Shown: one piece after another, positions 1 through 7,449 of the stretch
How the letters are laid out: each line of letters begins with the position of its first letter
Position numbering within the stretch: the stretch's first letter is position 1
NCBI GenBank assembly: GCA_965214525.1
Contig: OZ243959.1
Coordinates: 2,542,001-2,606,000, forward strand
Source of the DNA: Qipengyuania_B sp965214525
GTDB lineage: Bacteria > Pseudomonadota > Alphaproteobacteria > Sphingomonadales > Sphingomonadaceae
Reading direction: 5' to 3'
Length of the DNA: 64,000 nucleotides
Made by a program: the position numbers and the translations under genes
The notes under the pieces: generated by a model
What the model was told of the DNA's origin: nothing
What the model saw: the letters and a program-made list of their open reading frames with translations, nothing else
Databases searched by the model: none

Positions 1-258
1 CAGGGGCGATTGCTGGAACGCGCTTGCGGTTGGTTGAAGCCCGGAGGCACGCTGGTCTATGCCGTCTGCTCGCTGGAGCGCGAGGAGGGCGAGGCGCAGG
101 CCGAACGCGTCGCGCTAACCCCGGGCCCGATCCGCGCCGAAGAACTGCCCGCAGGGTCGCAGCCGACGCCGGAAGGCTGGCTCAGGACCGATCCAGGGAT
201 GCTGCCGGAGCATGACGGATTGGACGGGTTTTTTGTGGGGCGTTGGCGGAAGAATTAA
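1..258 (+). CDS. RsmB/NOP2-family rRNA cytosine methyltransferase, C-terminal part
   Basis: This is the 3' end of a gene that enters from the left edge, open in frame from base 1. The visible residues contain the late Rossmann strand of RsmB-type 16S rRNA m5C methyltransferases, GGTLVYAVCSLEREEGEA, corresponding to the motif around the 'CS' turn followed by an acidic stretch. After it comes the short C-terminal tail ending GFFVGRWRKN, also typical of this family (a final GGFFxAxxxK-like strand). The catalytic cysteine and most of the SAM-binding fold lie outside the window. RsmB methylates C967 of 16S rRNA, but other NOP2-type enzymes share this tail, so the exact target is not settled. Confidence 0.7.
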   Translation, partial: QGRLLERACGWLKPGGTLVYAVCSLEREEGEAQAERVALTPGPIRAEELPAGSQPTPEGWLRTDPGMLPEHDGLDGFFVGRWRKN

Positions 259-309
259 GGCTGGTATGGGCGGGTGGCACGTTGTCCATTTTTGTCTTAG
301 TCGTATCGT

Positions 310-792
310 ATGCTGACTGTCTCTGACCTGACTAACGAACATGCTCACGCGGCTGCTGATATTCATCGCAATGCCGGTGCGCTGATCCCAGGTTATGATA
401 AGTCACTTCATTCTGCCGAAGACTACCGAACGTTTTACTGCGATGAAGTTTTGCAGAAGGACGAGCTTTGGGGTGCGTTTGAGGGAAGGACATTGAGGGG
501 ATTTATCGCTCTTCGTCCGGGCTGGATCGACCACCTATACGTGGATCCCTTGAGTCATCGGCGAGGAATTGGTTCAATCTTGGTCAAGTTAGCACAGTCG
601 AAAGCGTCCGCACTACGGCTCTACACTTTTCAATCGAATATCATAGCGCGTGCATTTTACGAAAGCCATAACTTCATCATCGAAGAGATGACGGACGGAG
701 AGCGAAACGAAGAGAAGATGCCTGATATGACATATCACTGGCTGGATGCGTTGAAGCAGAACGAACGTCTGTTTTCGAAAAACAACTCGTAG
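310..792 (+). CDS. GNAT-family N-acetyltransferase
   Basis: A 160-residue protein of normal length for a single-domain GNAT acetyltransferase. The acetyl-CoA pyrophosphate-binding motif A is visible at about residues 78-95 as YVDPLSHRRGIGSILV, matching the family R/Q-x-x-G-x-G/A pattern (here HRRGIGS). The following YTFQSNIIARAFYESHNF is motif B, with the typical 'A..FYE..GF' pattern in which the final glycine is replaced by asparagine. The substrate cannot be read from the sequence. It stands alone between the methyltransferase and an opposite-strand lipoprotein gene. Confidence 0.8.
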   Translation: MLTVSDLTNEHAHAAADIHRNAGALIPGYDKSLHSAEDYRTFYCDEVLQKDELWGAFEGRTLRGFIALRPGWIDHLYVDPLSHRRGIGSILVKLAQSKASALRLYTFQSNIIARAFYESHNFIIEEMTDGERNEEKMPDMTYHWLDALKQNERLFSKNNS

Positions 793-925
793 GTCCGTAG
801 GTTCGCAGTAGGTTGTAAGCCACCGTCGCACTTTTCGGCAATGTTGTCAGAGCATTGCGGATTGTACGGATTTTTCGTGGGGCATGAACGAAATGATCGG
901 ATCTGCTATCGTAGGAAAGCAGGCG

Positions 926-1279
926 TCAACGCACCGTGATAAAGACTCCTTCGCGACCACGGTTGCGAACGGTAAGGCGGGATCCCTGTTGACTTAATGT
1001 AACGTCTTCGCCGGTCACTATAGCCCAATAAGCATTATTAACTGGATCTGGAGCGCAGCCTTCAAGATCAATAGTTATCATGCCATCGTGGTTGGAATCG
1101 CTCCATGCGTTGTAGCCATCGTGCCCCCCAATGATCCCGTTGCCGCGCGTGATAAGCTTAAATTCGGACCGTCGCTTGCCGTCGATGCTAATCGAGACCC
1201 ATTCGACTTGCGGCTGGATAGCACAAGAAGCGAAGAGGAGGGAAAACACAAACGCAAACTTTGTATCCAGAAAACGCAC
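926..1279 (-). CDS. Small predicted lipoprotein of unknown function
   Basis: I chose a GTG start at 1279 because it gives a compact lipoprotein signal sequence, MRFLDTKFAFVFSLLFASC, with a lipobox LFASC. A longer reading frame upstream adds a charged segment that would not suit export. The mature part of about 90 residues is beta-rich and contains a single further cysteine (EGCAPDPVNN). I do not recognise the family. The protein is probably anchored in the outer or inner membrane facing the periplasm. The 300-base spacer to msrA on the left strand shows no gene. Confidence 0.5.
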   Translation of the reverse strand: MRFLDTKFAFVFSLLFASCAIQPQVEWVSISIDGKRRSEFKLITRGNGIIGGHDGYNAWSDSNHDGMITIDLEGCAPDPVNNAYWAIVTGEDVTLSQQGSRLTVRNRGREGVFITVR

Positions 1280-1605
1280 CTCGTCCTCGTCCGCTACGAA
1301 TGTCTGCAACTGGGTCGTAAGCCGCCACTTCGACTTTCCTACACCGCTATCGGCACGCTAGGCCAAGGCCGCTCCTTCGCATCGTCATTCTCCGCCCCGA
1401 TGGCTCGCCACATGAAAATTGTTAGGGAAGTGTCAACTGTAAACTCGCAGGTTATGTATATATATTACAAATACCTGCGCCGAAACATCCGGGCGACACA
1501 GTATCACTTTTGTCAACTTCGCCTGCCCCCGCTCGGCCTGCAAGGGTCTAACCCTCTCCTTCGGAATTGTATGAAACCCGGCTCAATTCCCGCAGTTCCG
1601 CGGCT

Positions 1606-2148
1606 TCAGGCGTCCTGCTTCACCCGGCCTTGAAAACTCTTCCGCAGCTTTTGCAGCTTGGGCGGAATGGTCGCCAGGCAATATGGGTTGCGCTTGCCTT
1701 CGCCTTCCCAATATTCCTGGTGATAGTCCTCTGCCGGATACCACTGCGCCGCCCCCTCGATGGTCGTAACCGCTTGGCCGCTGTTCTCGCCGTTCCAGCG
1801 GCCGATCGCGGCCTTCGCCTCTTCGCGCTGCTCGTCCGACAGGGGAAAGATCGCGCTGCGATACTGGGTGCCGACATCGTTGCCCTGCCGGTTCAGCTGG
1901 GTCGGATCGTGCGTGCCCATGAACACGTCGAGCAGGTCGCCATAGGACAGCACGGCCGGATCGTAGGTCACGCGGATCGCCTCGGCATGGCCGGTGCGGC
2001 CCGAGCATACCTCTTTATAGGTCGGATCGGGCTTGTCCCCGCCGATATAGCCGCTCTCCACCTCGCTCACGCCCACCACGTCTCGGAACACCGCCTCGGT
2101 GCACCAGAAGCAACCGCCTGCGATGATCGCCTGTTCTTGCTCTGTCAT
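1606..2148 (-). CDS. msrA: Peptide-methionine (S)-S-oxide reductase MsrA
   Basis: MsrA reduces methionine-S-sulfoxide in proteins. The catalytic signature GCFWCTEAVF lies near the N-terminus, with the nucleophilic cysteine in GCFW. It is followed by the family blocks VVGVSEVESGYIGG and YKEVCSGRTGHAEAIRVTYDP, and by the substrate-binding segment YHQEYWEGEGKRNPYC. The length, about 180 residues, is standard. An upstream in-frame extension exists, but a Shine-Dalgarno AGGAG at about 2156-2160 is best spaced for the ATG at 2148, beginning MTEQEQ. A second ATG sits two codons upstream. It is divergent from the methyltransferase-like gene at 2249. Confidence 0.93.
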   Translation of the reverse strand: MTEQEQAIIAGGCFWCTEAVFRDVVGVSEVESGYIGGDKPDPTYKEVCSGRTGHAEAIRVTYDPAVLSYGDLLDVFMGTHDPTQLNRQGNDVGTQYRSAIFPLSDEQREEAKAAIGRWNGENSGQAVTTIEGAAQWYPAEDYHQEYWEGEGKRNPYCLATIPPKLQKLRKSFQGRVKQDA

Positions 2149-2248
2149 TCTCATGTCTCCTTTGGAGTTGGAGATAGGAACCGGGGCGGCGCTTGTCATC
2201 GCCCGCCTGCACGCTAAGGTGCGCGGCGAACATCCGATGGAGACCAAT

Positions 2249-3088
2249 ATGCGCCCGATCCTTGCCGCGACCGCCCTGTCCCTTGCCGCTCTGTCGGCCC
2301 CCGTCCTGGGGCAACAGCAACAGGCGATGGATCATTCGGCGCATTCCGCCTCGCAGCACGAGATGCAAATGGCGTTGTCGGCGCAGAACCGGGCGGAAGA
2401 TCGCGCGCGCGACCAGTGGCGTCATCCGGCAGAGACCCTTACGTTCTTTCAGGTAGAGCCGGGCATGACGGTCGTGGACTACATGCCGGCATCGGGTTGG
2501 TACACGCGCGTGCTCACACCTTATCTCGGCACCAATGGCCGCTATATCGGCCTGACGCCAGATCCTACGGCGGCATCGAACGAGCGGTTCGCCGAGTATT
2601 TTGCCGGCCTGCCAGCGGATTTCCGCGAGAAGTCGCCAAGCTGGAACCTGACGGGCGCGCCGACTGCGATCTATGCCTCGGGCGAAGTGCCAGAGGAGAT
2701 GGCGGGCAAGGTCGACCGCGTGCTGATCTTCCGCGAGATGCACAATCTTCACCGCTCCGGCGCGATGCATACCGAACTCGGGCGTATCCGAGAGATGCTG
2801 GCCGATGACGGGATGCTCGGCGTGGTACAGCACCGCGCGAAGGAGGATGCCAACGGCGATTACACTATGGGCGACAAAGGCTATCTACGGCAAAAGGACG
2901 TTGTCGGTCTGATCGAGGCGCACGGCTTTGAACTGGTGAGTGCGAGCGAGATCAACGCCAACCCCCGCGATACGGCGGATTACGAGGGCGGGGTGTGGAC
3001 CCTGCCACCCTCCATGCGCGGCGATAACGAGGCGATGCGCGCCGTCGGCGAATCCGATCGGATGACGCTGTTGTTCCGGAAGCGATAG
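2249..3088 (+). CDS. Exported SAM-methyltransferase-like protein
   Basis: A 279-residue protein that starts with a clear signal peptide, MRPILAATALSLAALSAPVLG, placing it in the periplasm. GGAG seven bases before the ATG at 2249 supports this start over the ATG at 2237. After a His/Met-rich linker (MDHSAHSASQHEMQM) there is a class-I methyltransferase-like fold: VEPGMTVVDYMPASGWYTRVLTPYLG resembles motif I, although the usual acidic-glycine loop is replaced by YMPASGWYT. The late strand GMLGVVQHRA and the C-terminal GFELVSASEI also fit. Exported methyltransferase-fold proteins of this kind are common in Sphingomonadales, and their activity is not established. It is divergent from msrA. Confidence 0.75.
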   Translation: MRPILAATALSLAALSAPVLGQQQQAMDHSAHSASQHEMQMALSAQNRAEDRARDQWRHPAETLTFFQVEPGMTVVDYMPASGWYTRVLTPYLGTNGRYIGLTPDPTAASNERFAEYFAGLPADFREKSPSWNLTGAPTAIYASGEVPEEMAGKVDRVLIFREMHNLHRSGAMHTELGRIREMLADDGMLGVVQHRAKEDANGDYTMGDKGYLRQKDVVGLIEAHGFELVSASEINANPRDTADYEGGVWTLPPSMRGDNEAMRAVGESDRMTLLFRKR

Positions 3089-3148
3089 GCGTTCAGCGCA
3101 GTGCAATGATACAGGGTTACATTCCCCTTGTCTGTAAGGGGGGATGGA

Positions 3149-3886
3149 ATGCGCAGAATTGTTATATTTGCCGTTTTGGCGACCGCAGCATGCGGTCGGG
3201 CCGAGCCCGATATGCGGGGCGTGGATCATGGCGAAACGCTGCTGTCGGTCAGCGCCACGGGCGAAGCGGAAAGTTCGCCCGACACCGCCCGGTTCGAGGC
3301 GGGAGTCAATTCCTACGGTTCGTCCGCTCGAACCGCCAGTGATGCCAATGCCAAGTCGGTCCGCGACGTCATCGCCGCTTTGCGGGGGGCGGGGGTGGAT
3401 GCGAAGGACATCCAGACCCGCGCGCTCACTGTCGGGCGCGTCGAATATGGCGATCGGAAGGGGCAATATCAGGCGAGCAATGTCGTTGCCGTCACGGTAC
3501 GTCAGGTAGATGCAGCGGGCGAGGCGGTGACGGCCGCGACCGAAGCGGGTGCCAACGTCTTGAACGGCCCGAACCTGTCGATGGACAATGGCGAGGCAGC
3601 GGTGAATTCCGCCTATGCGAACGCCTATCGGGCGGCGCGGGCCCGGGCAGAGACTTACGCCGACGCCGCTGGCATGCAGGTCACCCGTGTGCTGCGCATC
3701 CGCGATGGCGGCGGGTGGCAGGGTAATCGTTCCATACCTTATGCGACGAATGACGGGTTGACGGCTCAGGTAGCAGCGCCTCCTCCCGTCGCTATGCCTC
3801 GCCCCGAACAGGGTGCGCCGTTCATGGCCGGAACGACGACCAGCGGGGTCTCGGTGCAGGTAGACTTCGCGCTGGAGCCTGCCTAA
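3149..3886 (+). CDS. SIMPL-domain (DUF541) lipoprotein
   Basis: The ATG at 3149 follows a strong AAGGGGGGA ribosome site and opens a lipoprotein signal sequence, MRRIVIFAVLATAACG, with lipobox TAAC. The mature protein matches the SIMPL/DUF541 fold: an opening strand 'LLSVSATGEAESSPDTARFEAGV', a segment 'GVDAKDIQTRALTVGRVEY', and the closing 'AYANAYRAARARAETYADAAGMQVTRVLRI', characteristic of the domain. SIMPL proteins are periplasmic or outer-membrane proteins linked to oxidative-stress resistance in some bacteria, but no catalytic role is known. It stands eleven bases before the amidase gene and may share its transcript. Confidence 0.85.
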   Translation: MRRIVIFAVLATAACGRAEPDMRGVDHGETLLSVSATGEAESSPDTARFEAGVNSYGSSARTASDANAKSVRDVIAALRGAGVDAKDIQTRALTVGRVEYGDRKGQYQASNVVAVTVRQVDAAGEAVTAATEAGANVLNGPNLSMDNGEAAVNSAYANAYRAARARAETYADAAGMQVTRVLRIRDGGGWQGNRSIPYATNDGLTAQVAAPPPVAMPRPEQGAPFMAGTTTSGVSVQVDFALEPA

Positions 3887-3896
3887 TTCGCCTTCC

Positions 3897-4748
3897 ATGA
3901 CCACGATCACCGTCGCCGCCTTGCAACTGGCGCTCGCTTCCGAGGACCAAACCGAGAATATCGCCGCGGTTTCCGCCTTGGTGGAGCAAGCCGCGGCGGA
4001 GGGGGCGCAGATCGTGCTGCCGCCCGAACTGTTCGCCGGGCCGTATTTCTGCAAGGTTGAGGATGAGGCGCTGTTCGCCCGCGCTCGCCCAACGGCAGAG
4101 CATCCTTCCGTGCTGGCGATGCAAAGTCTCGCGGCGCAGCTGAAGGTCGCGATCCCGACCAGCTTCTTCGAGCGGGACGGGCACCATTACTACAACACGC
4201 TCGCCATGATCGATGCGGGCGGGGGAATCCTCGGCACCTATCGCAAGAGCCATATTCCCGATGGGCCGGGCTACGAGGAAAAGTATTACTTTCGGCCCGG
4301 CAATGACGGGTTCAAGGTGTGGGACGTTTGCGGAACGCGGATCGGCGTGGGGATATGCTGGGACCAGTGGTATCCTGAAAGCGCGCGGGTCATGGCCCTG
4401 ATGGGAGCCGAATTGCTGTTCTATCCCACCGCGATCGGGTCCGAACCCTATGACGCCGAGTTCGATACCTCGCGCATGTGGCAACGCGCGATGCAGGGCC
4501 ATGCGGTGTCGAATTGCATGCCGGTCATCTCGGCCAACCGCATCGGGACAGAAGACGGCCAGACCTTCTACGGCCATAGCTTCATCACCAACGAATGGGG
4601 GGACAAGCTGGCCGAGTTCGGACGCAACGAGAGCGGGGTTCTCACTCAGACGCTCGACCTTGCCGAGGCGGCGGAGCATCGCGCGGGCATGGGCTTCTTC
4701 CGGGATCGTCGCCCGGAACTTTACCGCCGCATCTGTGAAGACATTTGA
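3897..4748 (+). CDS. aguB: N-carbamoylputrescine amidase (nitrilase superfamily)
   Basis: A 283-residue carbon-nitrogen hydrolase. The catalytic Glu-Lys-Cys triad is visible: glutamate in IVLPPELFAGPYF, lysine in LGTYRKSHIPDGPGY, and cysteine in IGVGICWDQWYPESAR. The segments GPGYEEKYYF and GAELLFYPTAIGSEP are those of the AguB branch, which converts N-carbamoylputrescine to putrescine, CO2 and ammonia in the agmatine route to polyamines. Length is normal. Its last codon overlaps the TTG start of folK in a TTGA arrangement, so the two are probably translated together. AguA is not in the window. Confidence 0.9.
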   Translation: MTTITVAALQLALASEDQTENIAAVSALVEQAAAEGAQIVLPPELFAGPYFCKVEDEALFARARPTAEHPSVLAMQSLAAQLKVAIPTSFFERDGHHYYNTLAMIDAGGGILGTYRKSHIPDGPGYEEKYYFRPGNDGFKVWDVCGTRIGVGICWDQWYPESARVMALMGAELLFYPTAIGSEPYDAEFDTSRMWQRAMQGHAVSNCMPVISANRIGTEDGQTFYGHSFITNEWGDKLAEFGRNESGVLTQTLDLAEAAEHRAGMGFFRDRRPELYRRICEDI

Positions 4749-5242
4749 CCGCTGGCCAGCGCTATCTGATCGCGCTTGGCTCGAACCGCAGGCATGCGCG
4801 GTTCGGCGGGCCACGGGCGGTGCTGGAGGCGGCATGCGTGGAACTAAGAAAGTTCGGGGTCGTCAAGTGTCAGTCCCGAACGATCGAGACGGCTGCGCTC
4901 GGTCCGTCCCGGCGCCGCTATGCCAACGCGGCGCTCGTTCTGGCGACCGATATGGCGCCGCCGGACATGCTCGCCAAGTTGAAGCGCGTCGAGACCGATT
5001 TCGGCCGACGTCCCGGTGGGCAGCGTTGGGGGGCAAGGGTGCTCGATTGCGACATCATCCTGTGGTCGGCTGGCGCGTGGTCGAGCCGTCACCTGACCAT
5101 CCCGCATCCGCTGTTCGCCAGACGTTCCTTCGTCCTTGAACCCGCCGCGCAGGTCGCCAGCTATTGGCGCGACCCGGTGACGGGTCTTACCGTACGGCAA
5201 CTCAATGCACGCTTGACCCGCCCCCGCCCGCTGCCTAGGTGA
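4745..5242 (+). CDS. folK: Hydroxymethyldihydropterin pyrophosphokinase FolK
   Basis: FolK transfers pyrophosphate from ATP to 6-hydroxymethyl-7,8-dihydropterin in folate synthesis. The N-terminal IALGSN and the central block RVETDFGRRPGGQRWGARVLDCDIILW contain the family signature (R-x-x-x-x-x-W-G-x-R-x-x-D-x-D-I-x-x). HLTIPHPLFARRSFVLEPAAQVA is the conserved substrate loop and final helix. It starts at TTG 4745 inside the stop codon of the preceding amidase gene, which implies translational coupling. The 165-residue length is usual. It is the last chromosomal protein gene before the tRNA that marks the element boundary. Confidence 0.93.
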   Translation: MTAGQRYLIALGSNRRHARFGGPRAVLEAACVELRKFGVVKCQSRTIETAALGPSRRRYANAALVLATDMAPPDMLAKLKRVETDFGRRPGGQRWGARVLDCDIILWSAGAWSSRHLTIPHPLFARRSFVLEPAAQVASYWRDPVTGLTVRQLNARLTRPRPLPR

Positions 5243-5264
5243 GCGCCAACGGCCAAGATGCCGC

Positions 5265-5340
5265 GGGCCCTTAGCTCAGTCGGTAGAGCAACTGACTTTT
5301 AATCAGTAGGTCGCTGGTTCGAACCCAGCAGGGCTCACCA
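5265..5340 (+). tRNA. tRNA-Lys (anticodon TTT)
   Basis: A 76-base cloverleaf with an encoded CCA. The seven-base-pair acceptor stem pairs GGGCCCT with AGGGCTC (one G-U), followed by discriminator A and CCA. The anticodon stem CTGA/TCAG encloses the loop CTTTTAA, giving anticodon TTT for lysine. The TTCGAA T-loop is present near 5318. It is co-directional with folK. Genes of an apparent conjugative element begin right after it, so the 3' half of this tRNA is the probable integration target. Confidence 0.96.
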
Positions 5341-5376
5341 CTAATTTCAAAAACTTAGAGGAGTTGAGTTGAGTGC

Positions 5377-5460
5377 TACTGACAAAGATGTCAGTAAAAG
5401 GATTCACCTAGGATTCACCGTCATCAATCTGGTGGTCCGTTTTTGAACCTGGTGAATCCT
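5377..5460. repeat. Short direct and inverted repeats next to the tRNA 3' end
   Basis: Within 120 bases of the tRNA end there is a perfect 7-bp inverted repeat TACTGAC/GTCAGTA (5377-5383 and 5390-5396, 6-base loop), then AGGATTCACC twice in direct orientation (5399-5408 and 5410-5419) and once inverted, GGTGAATCCT (5451-5460). The directly repeated pair is spaced 11 bases apart. Such clusters beside an attachment site are typical binding sites for an integrase arm domain or an excisionase. That role is inferred, because the matching recombinase is outside the window. Confidence 0.5.
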
Positions 5461-5546
5461 GGAAGTGTGCATCAGACGGCGACCGGCGAAGCACAACTTC
5501 GTCGTAGTGGTTCACCACATTGGACGTTAGAGTTTCGACTCGGCAG

Positions 5547-5750
5547 CTAGCTCTTAGCGGTGCCGATCCAATCTGTCCGCAGGCGATCCAAGCCGTGGCT
5601 TTCACCCTCGGCCGTCACCTGGGCGCCAATCAAGTCAACGTCGGGCTCGCAATCTACGAGCACCCAGTGATCTCCGGCTTCGGTCACGATTGCATAGCCG
5701 CGCGGGCCGAGTTCGAGCTTGCCGGTTATGCGCTTGCGATTGGTCGTCAT
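5547..5750 (-). CDS. DUF5818-type small protein
   Basis: A 67-residue protein, MTTNRKRITGKLELGPRGYA followed by a short beta-rich segment containing GDHWVLVDCEPDVDLIG and VTAEGE. This pattern fits DUF5818, a small family of unknown function that I associate with sphingomonads. Its ATG overlaps the stop codon of the lytic transglycosylase by one base (TGATG), so it is the second gene of that operon and is probably translationally coupled. It is the gene nearest the tRNA end of the element. Confidence 0.65.
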   Translation of the reverse strand: MTTNRKRITGKLELGPRGYAIVTEAGDHWVLVDCEPDVDLIGAQVTAEGESHGLDRLRTDWIGTAKS

Positions 5751-6334
5751 CAGTTGGCGTAACTCATCCAGCGGCCGAGAACGCTCCGTACATAACCAGG
5801 CGTCTCGCGATTTTTTGGAATTCCGCCTGCCTTCGTCACGGCGCCGGGTCCAGCGTTGTATGCGGCAAGGGCGAGATGCACCGATCCGAAGCGATCGAGC
5901 ATCTGTCTGAGATAGCGCGCACCACCATCGATATTCTCCTGCGGATCATGCCGGTTTGCGACGCCGAGTTCGCGGGCGGTGGCCGGCATCAGCTGAGCAA
6001 GACCAGCCGCGCCTGCGGGACTGACCGCAAACGGGTTAAACCGGGATTCCGCCCAGATCAGAGCCTGAAGAAGCCGCGGCGGTAGGCGATACCTTAATTC
6101 GGCTTCGCGGATGAGCGGCAGGTAGATCGCCTCCCGGTAGCCGGGGACGACTGCGCGAAACGCAAGTGTACTTTCCGTCGAGCGCGGACTGCTTTCGCTC
6201 CCCAAGCTTTCCGCACCTGGGCCAACCGACGGTCCATAGTCGTGATCGAAAATTCGAAATTCCTGAGCGAATGCTCGTTCACCAGCCGTCAGACTCGCTG
6301 CACAGATCAAGCCTGCAATGAACCGCCTTACCAT
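5750..6334 (-). CDS. SLT-domain lytic transglycosylase
   Basis: The ATG at 6334, eight bases after GAGGAG, gives a signal peptide (MVRRFIAGLICAASLTAGERAFA) and a periplasmic enzyme of about 194 residues. The SLT fold is complete: catalytic glutamate in LIWAESRFNP, then GAAGLAQLMPATARELG, the YLRQMLDRFG helix and AYNAGPGAV. Such enzymes cleave peptidoglycan glycan strands and, on conjugative elements, open the wall for the transfer channel (VirB1/TrbN role). An SOS box lies about 35 bases upstream, so expression is probably damage-inducible. DUF5818 follows in the same operon. Confidence 0.88.
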   Translation of the reverse strand: MVRRFIAGLICAASLTAGERAFAQEFRIFDHDYGPSVGPGAESLGSESSPRSTESTLAFRAVVPGYREAIYLPLIREAELRYRLPPRLLQALIWAESRFNPFAVSPAGAAGLAQLMPATARELGVANRHDPQENIDGGARYLRQMLDRFGSVHLALAAYNAGPGAVTKAGGIPKNRETPGYVRSVLGRWMSYAN

Positions 6335-6368
6335 TTCGCGTTCTCCTCGATTGCACCGAATCGCAAGA

Positions 6369-6383
6369 GAACATAAAAAGAAC
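6369..6383. promoter_or_regulatory. LexA (SOS) box between transglycosylase and Toprim genes
   Basis: GAACATAAAAAGAAC is an exact match to GAAC-N7-GAAC, the direct-repeat SOS box known for many alphaproteobacteria. It lies in the divergent spacer, 35 bases before the transglycosylase start and 84 bases before the Toprim gene start, so LexA could block either promoter. Confidence 0.75.
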
Positions 6384-6466
6384 ACCAGCCTGTAGGAAAG
6401 CGATTAGAGCACCGAAAAGAGGGGAGGCCGCGCTGGGGAAGCGAGCAGATGATACGGAGTTTCCCG

Positions 6467-7378
6467 ATGCAGTCCCGAAGCCAAGGTCAGAATACACAGT
6501 CCCTCGAAGCAACCGCACGCCAGCTCTGCAAAAGCCGCGGCGGCCGCTGGTCCGGTTCAAAGGGAATGGCCAGGTGCCCGGCTCACGATGATCGCACTCC
6601 TTCGCTCGGCGTTACCCTGGGACGACGTGCTATCCTGTTCCATTGCTTTGCCGGATGCGATCAAGCGAGCGTGATTGACGCTTTCAGAAGGGAGGGGCTT
6701 TCGCTTGCGCAGCTGTTCGACGGCTCTCCGCTGAATGCCGGAGGATCGACGATTGAACCGTCGCCATCGCGAAGTGCGCTCCGGACATGGTATAGCGCCT
6801 CCCCCCTGGACGGCAGCCCGGTCAAAGCTTATCTCGAAGCGCGCGCTATCACGGCTGTCTCGCCCGCGCTGCGCTTCAACAGTCGAACGCCTCTCGGACC
6901 CAAAGGCCGCGCGCAATTTCTGCCAGCGATGATTGCAGCCGTTAGCCTCGACGAAGGTCCGATCGCTATTCACCGAACATTTCTCGATGCGGAGGCACCC
7001 AGGCTTGCCACATTCGACGGTCCCAAGCGCGCACTCGGTGCGCTCCGATCAGCCGCCGTCCGACTGTTCCCTGCGATCGATGGAGTGCTGGGCATCGCCG
7101 AGGGTGTTGAGAGCGCGCTCTCGGCTCGCGCACTCACCGGGATTCCGTGCTGGGCAACCGTTGGTAATGAACGCTTTGCGCTCGTCTCGATCCCCGAGAG
7201 CGTCACCGAGCTCCATCTCTTTGTCGATTACGATGCAGGCGGCAAATTGGCAGCGGAACGCGCGCTACAGAGCCATGTGCTGGAAGGCCGGACTATCCAT
7301 GTCCGGCGTCCTTCAAAGCGCGACACCGACTGGAACGACGAACTGGTGAACTGGCTCGCCCGCAAGCGGGCTTCGTAG
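6467..7378 (+). CDS. CHC2 zinc-finger / Toprim primase-like protein
   Basis: The protein has about 303 residues. The N-terminal part holds a CHC2-type zinc-binding region, with GMARCPAHDDRTPSLGV and ILFHCFAGCDQASVIDAF providing C-x2-H and C-x4-C ligands as in DnaG and phage primases. The C-terminal half carries a Toprim domain: GVLGIAEGVESALSA has the catalytic glutamate, and LHLFVDYDAGGKLAAE has the metal-binding D-x-D. There is no helicase domain. The start at 6467 is preceded by GGAG at seven bases; an ATG at 6449 lacks one. It may prime replication of the element or of transferred single strands. It is followed closely by the giant helicase gene. Confidence 0.82.
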   Translation: MQSRSQGQNTQSLEATARQLCKSRGGRWSGSKGMARCPAHDDRTPSLGVTLGRRAILFHCFAGCDQASVIDAFRREGLSLAQLFDGSPLNAGGSTIEPSPSRSALRTWYSASPLDGSPVKAYLEARAITAVSPALRFNSRTPLGPKGRAQFLPAMIAAVSLDEGPIAIHRTFLDAEAPRLATFDGPKRALGALRSAAVRLFPAIDGVLGIAEGVESALSARALTGIPCWATVGNERFALVSIPESVTELHLFVDYDAGGKLAAERALQSHVLEGRTIHVRRPSKRDTDWNDELVNWLARKRAS

Positions 7379-7402
7379 AGAAGAGAAAGCTTTGGCCTCG
7401 TG

Positions 7403-7443
7403 ATCGGCAGAAGGCTTCGTGCCCGATGCCTCCATCAGGAGGA
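7403..7443 (+). promoter_or_regulatory. Stem-loop leader before helicase gene
   Basis: ATCGGCA (7403-7409) pairs with TGCCCGAT (7420-7427) with one bulged C, and GAA/TTC extends the stem inside. Six bases later comes the ribosome site ATCAGGAGGA (7434-7443), seven bases before the ATG at 7450. The same hairpin-then-ATCAGGAG layout recurs before several element genes. Confidence 0.45.
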
Positions 7444-7449
7444 CCCAAA

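Noticed and set aside
5444..5460. GAAC-N7 followed by ATCC near the tRNA junction
   Set aside because: The second half-site is not GAAC; it is part of the inverted AGGATTCACC repeat.
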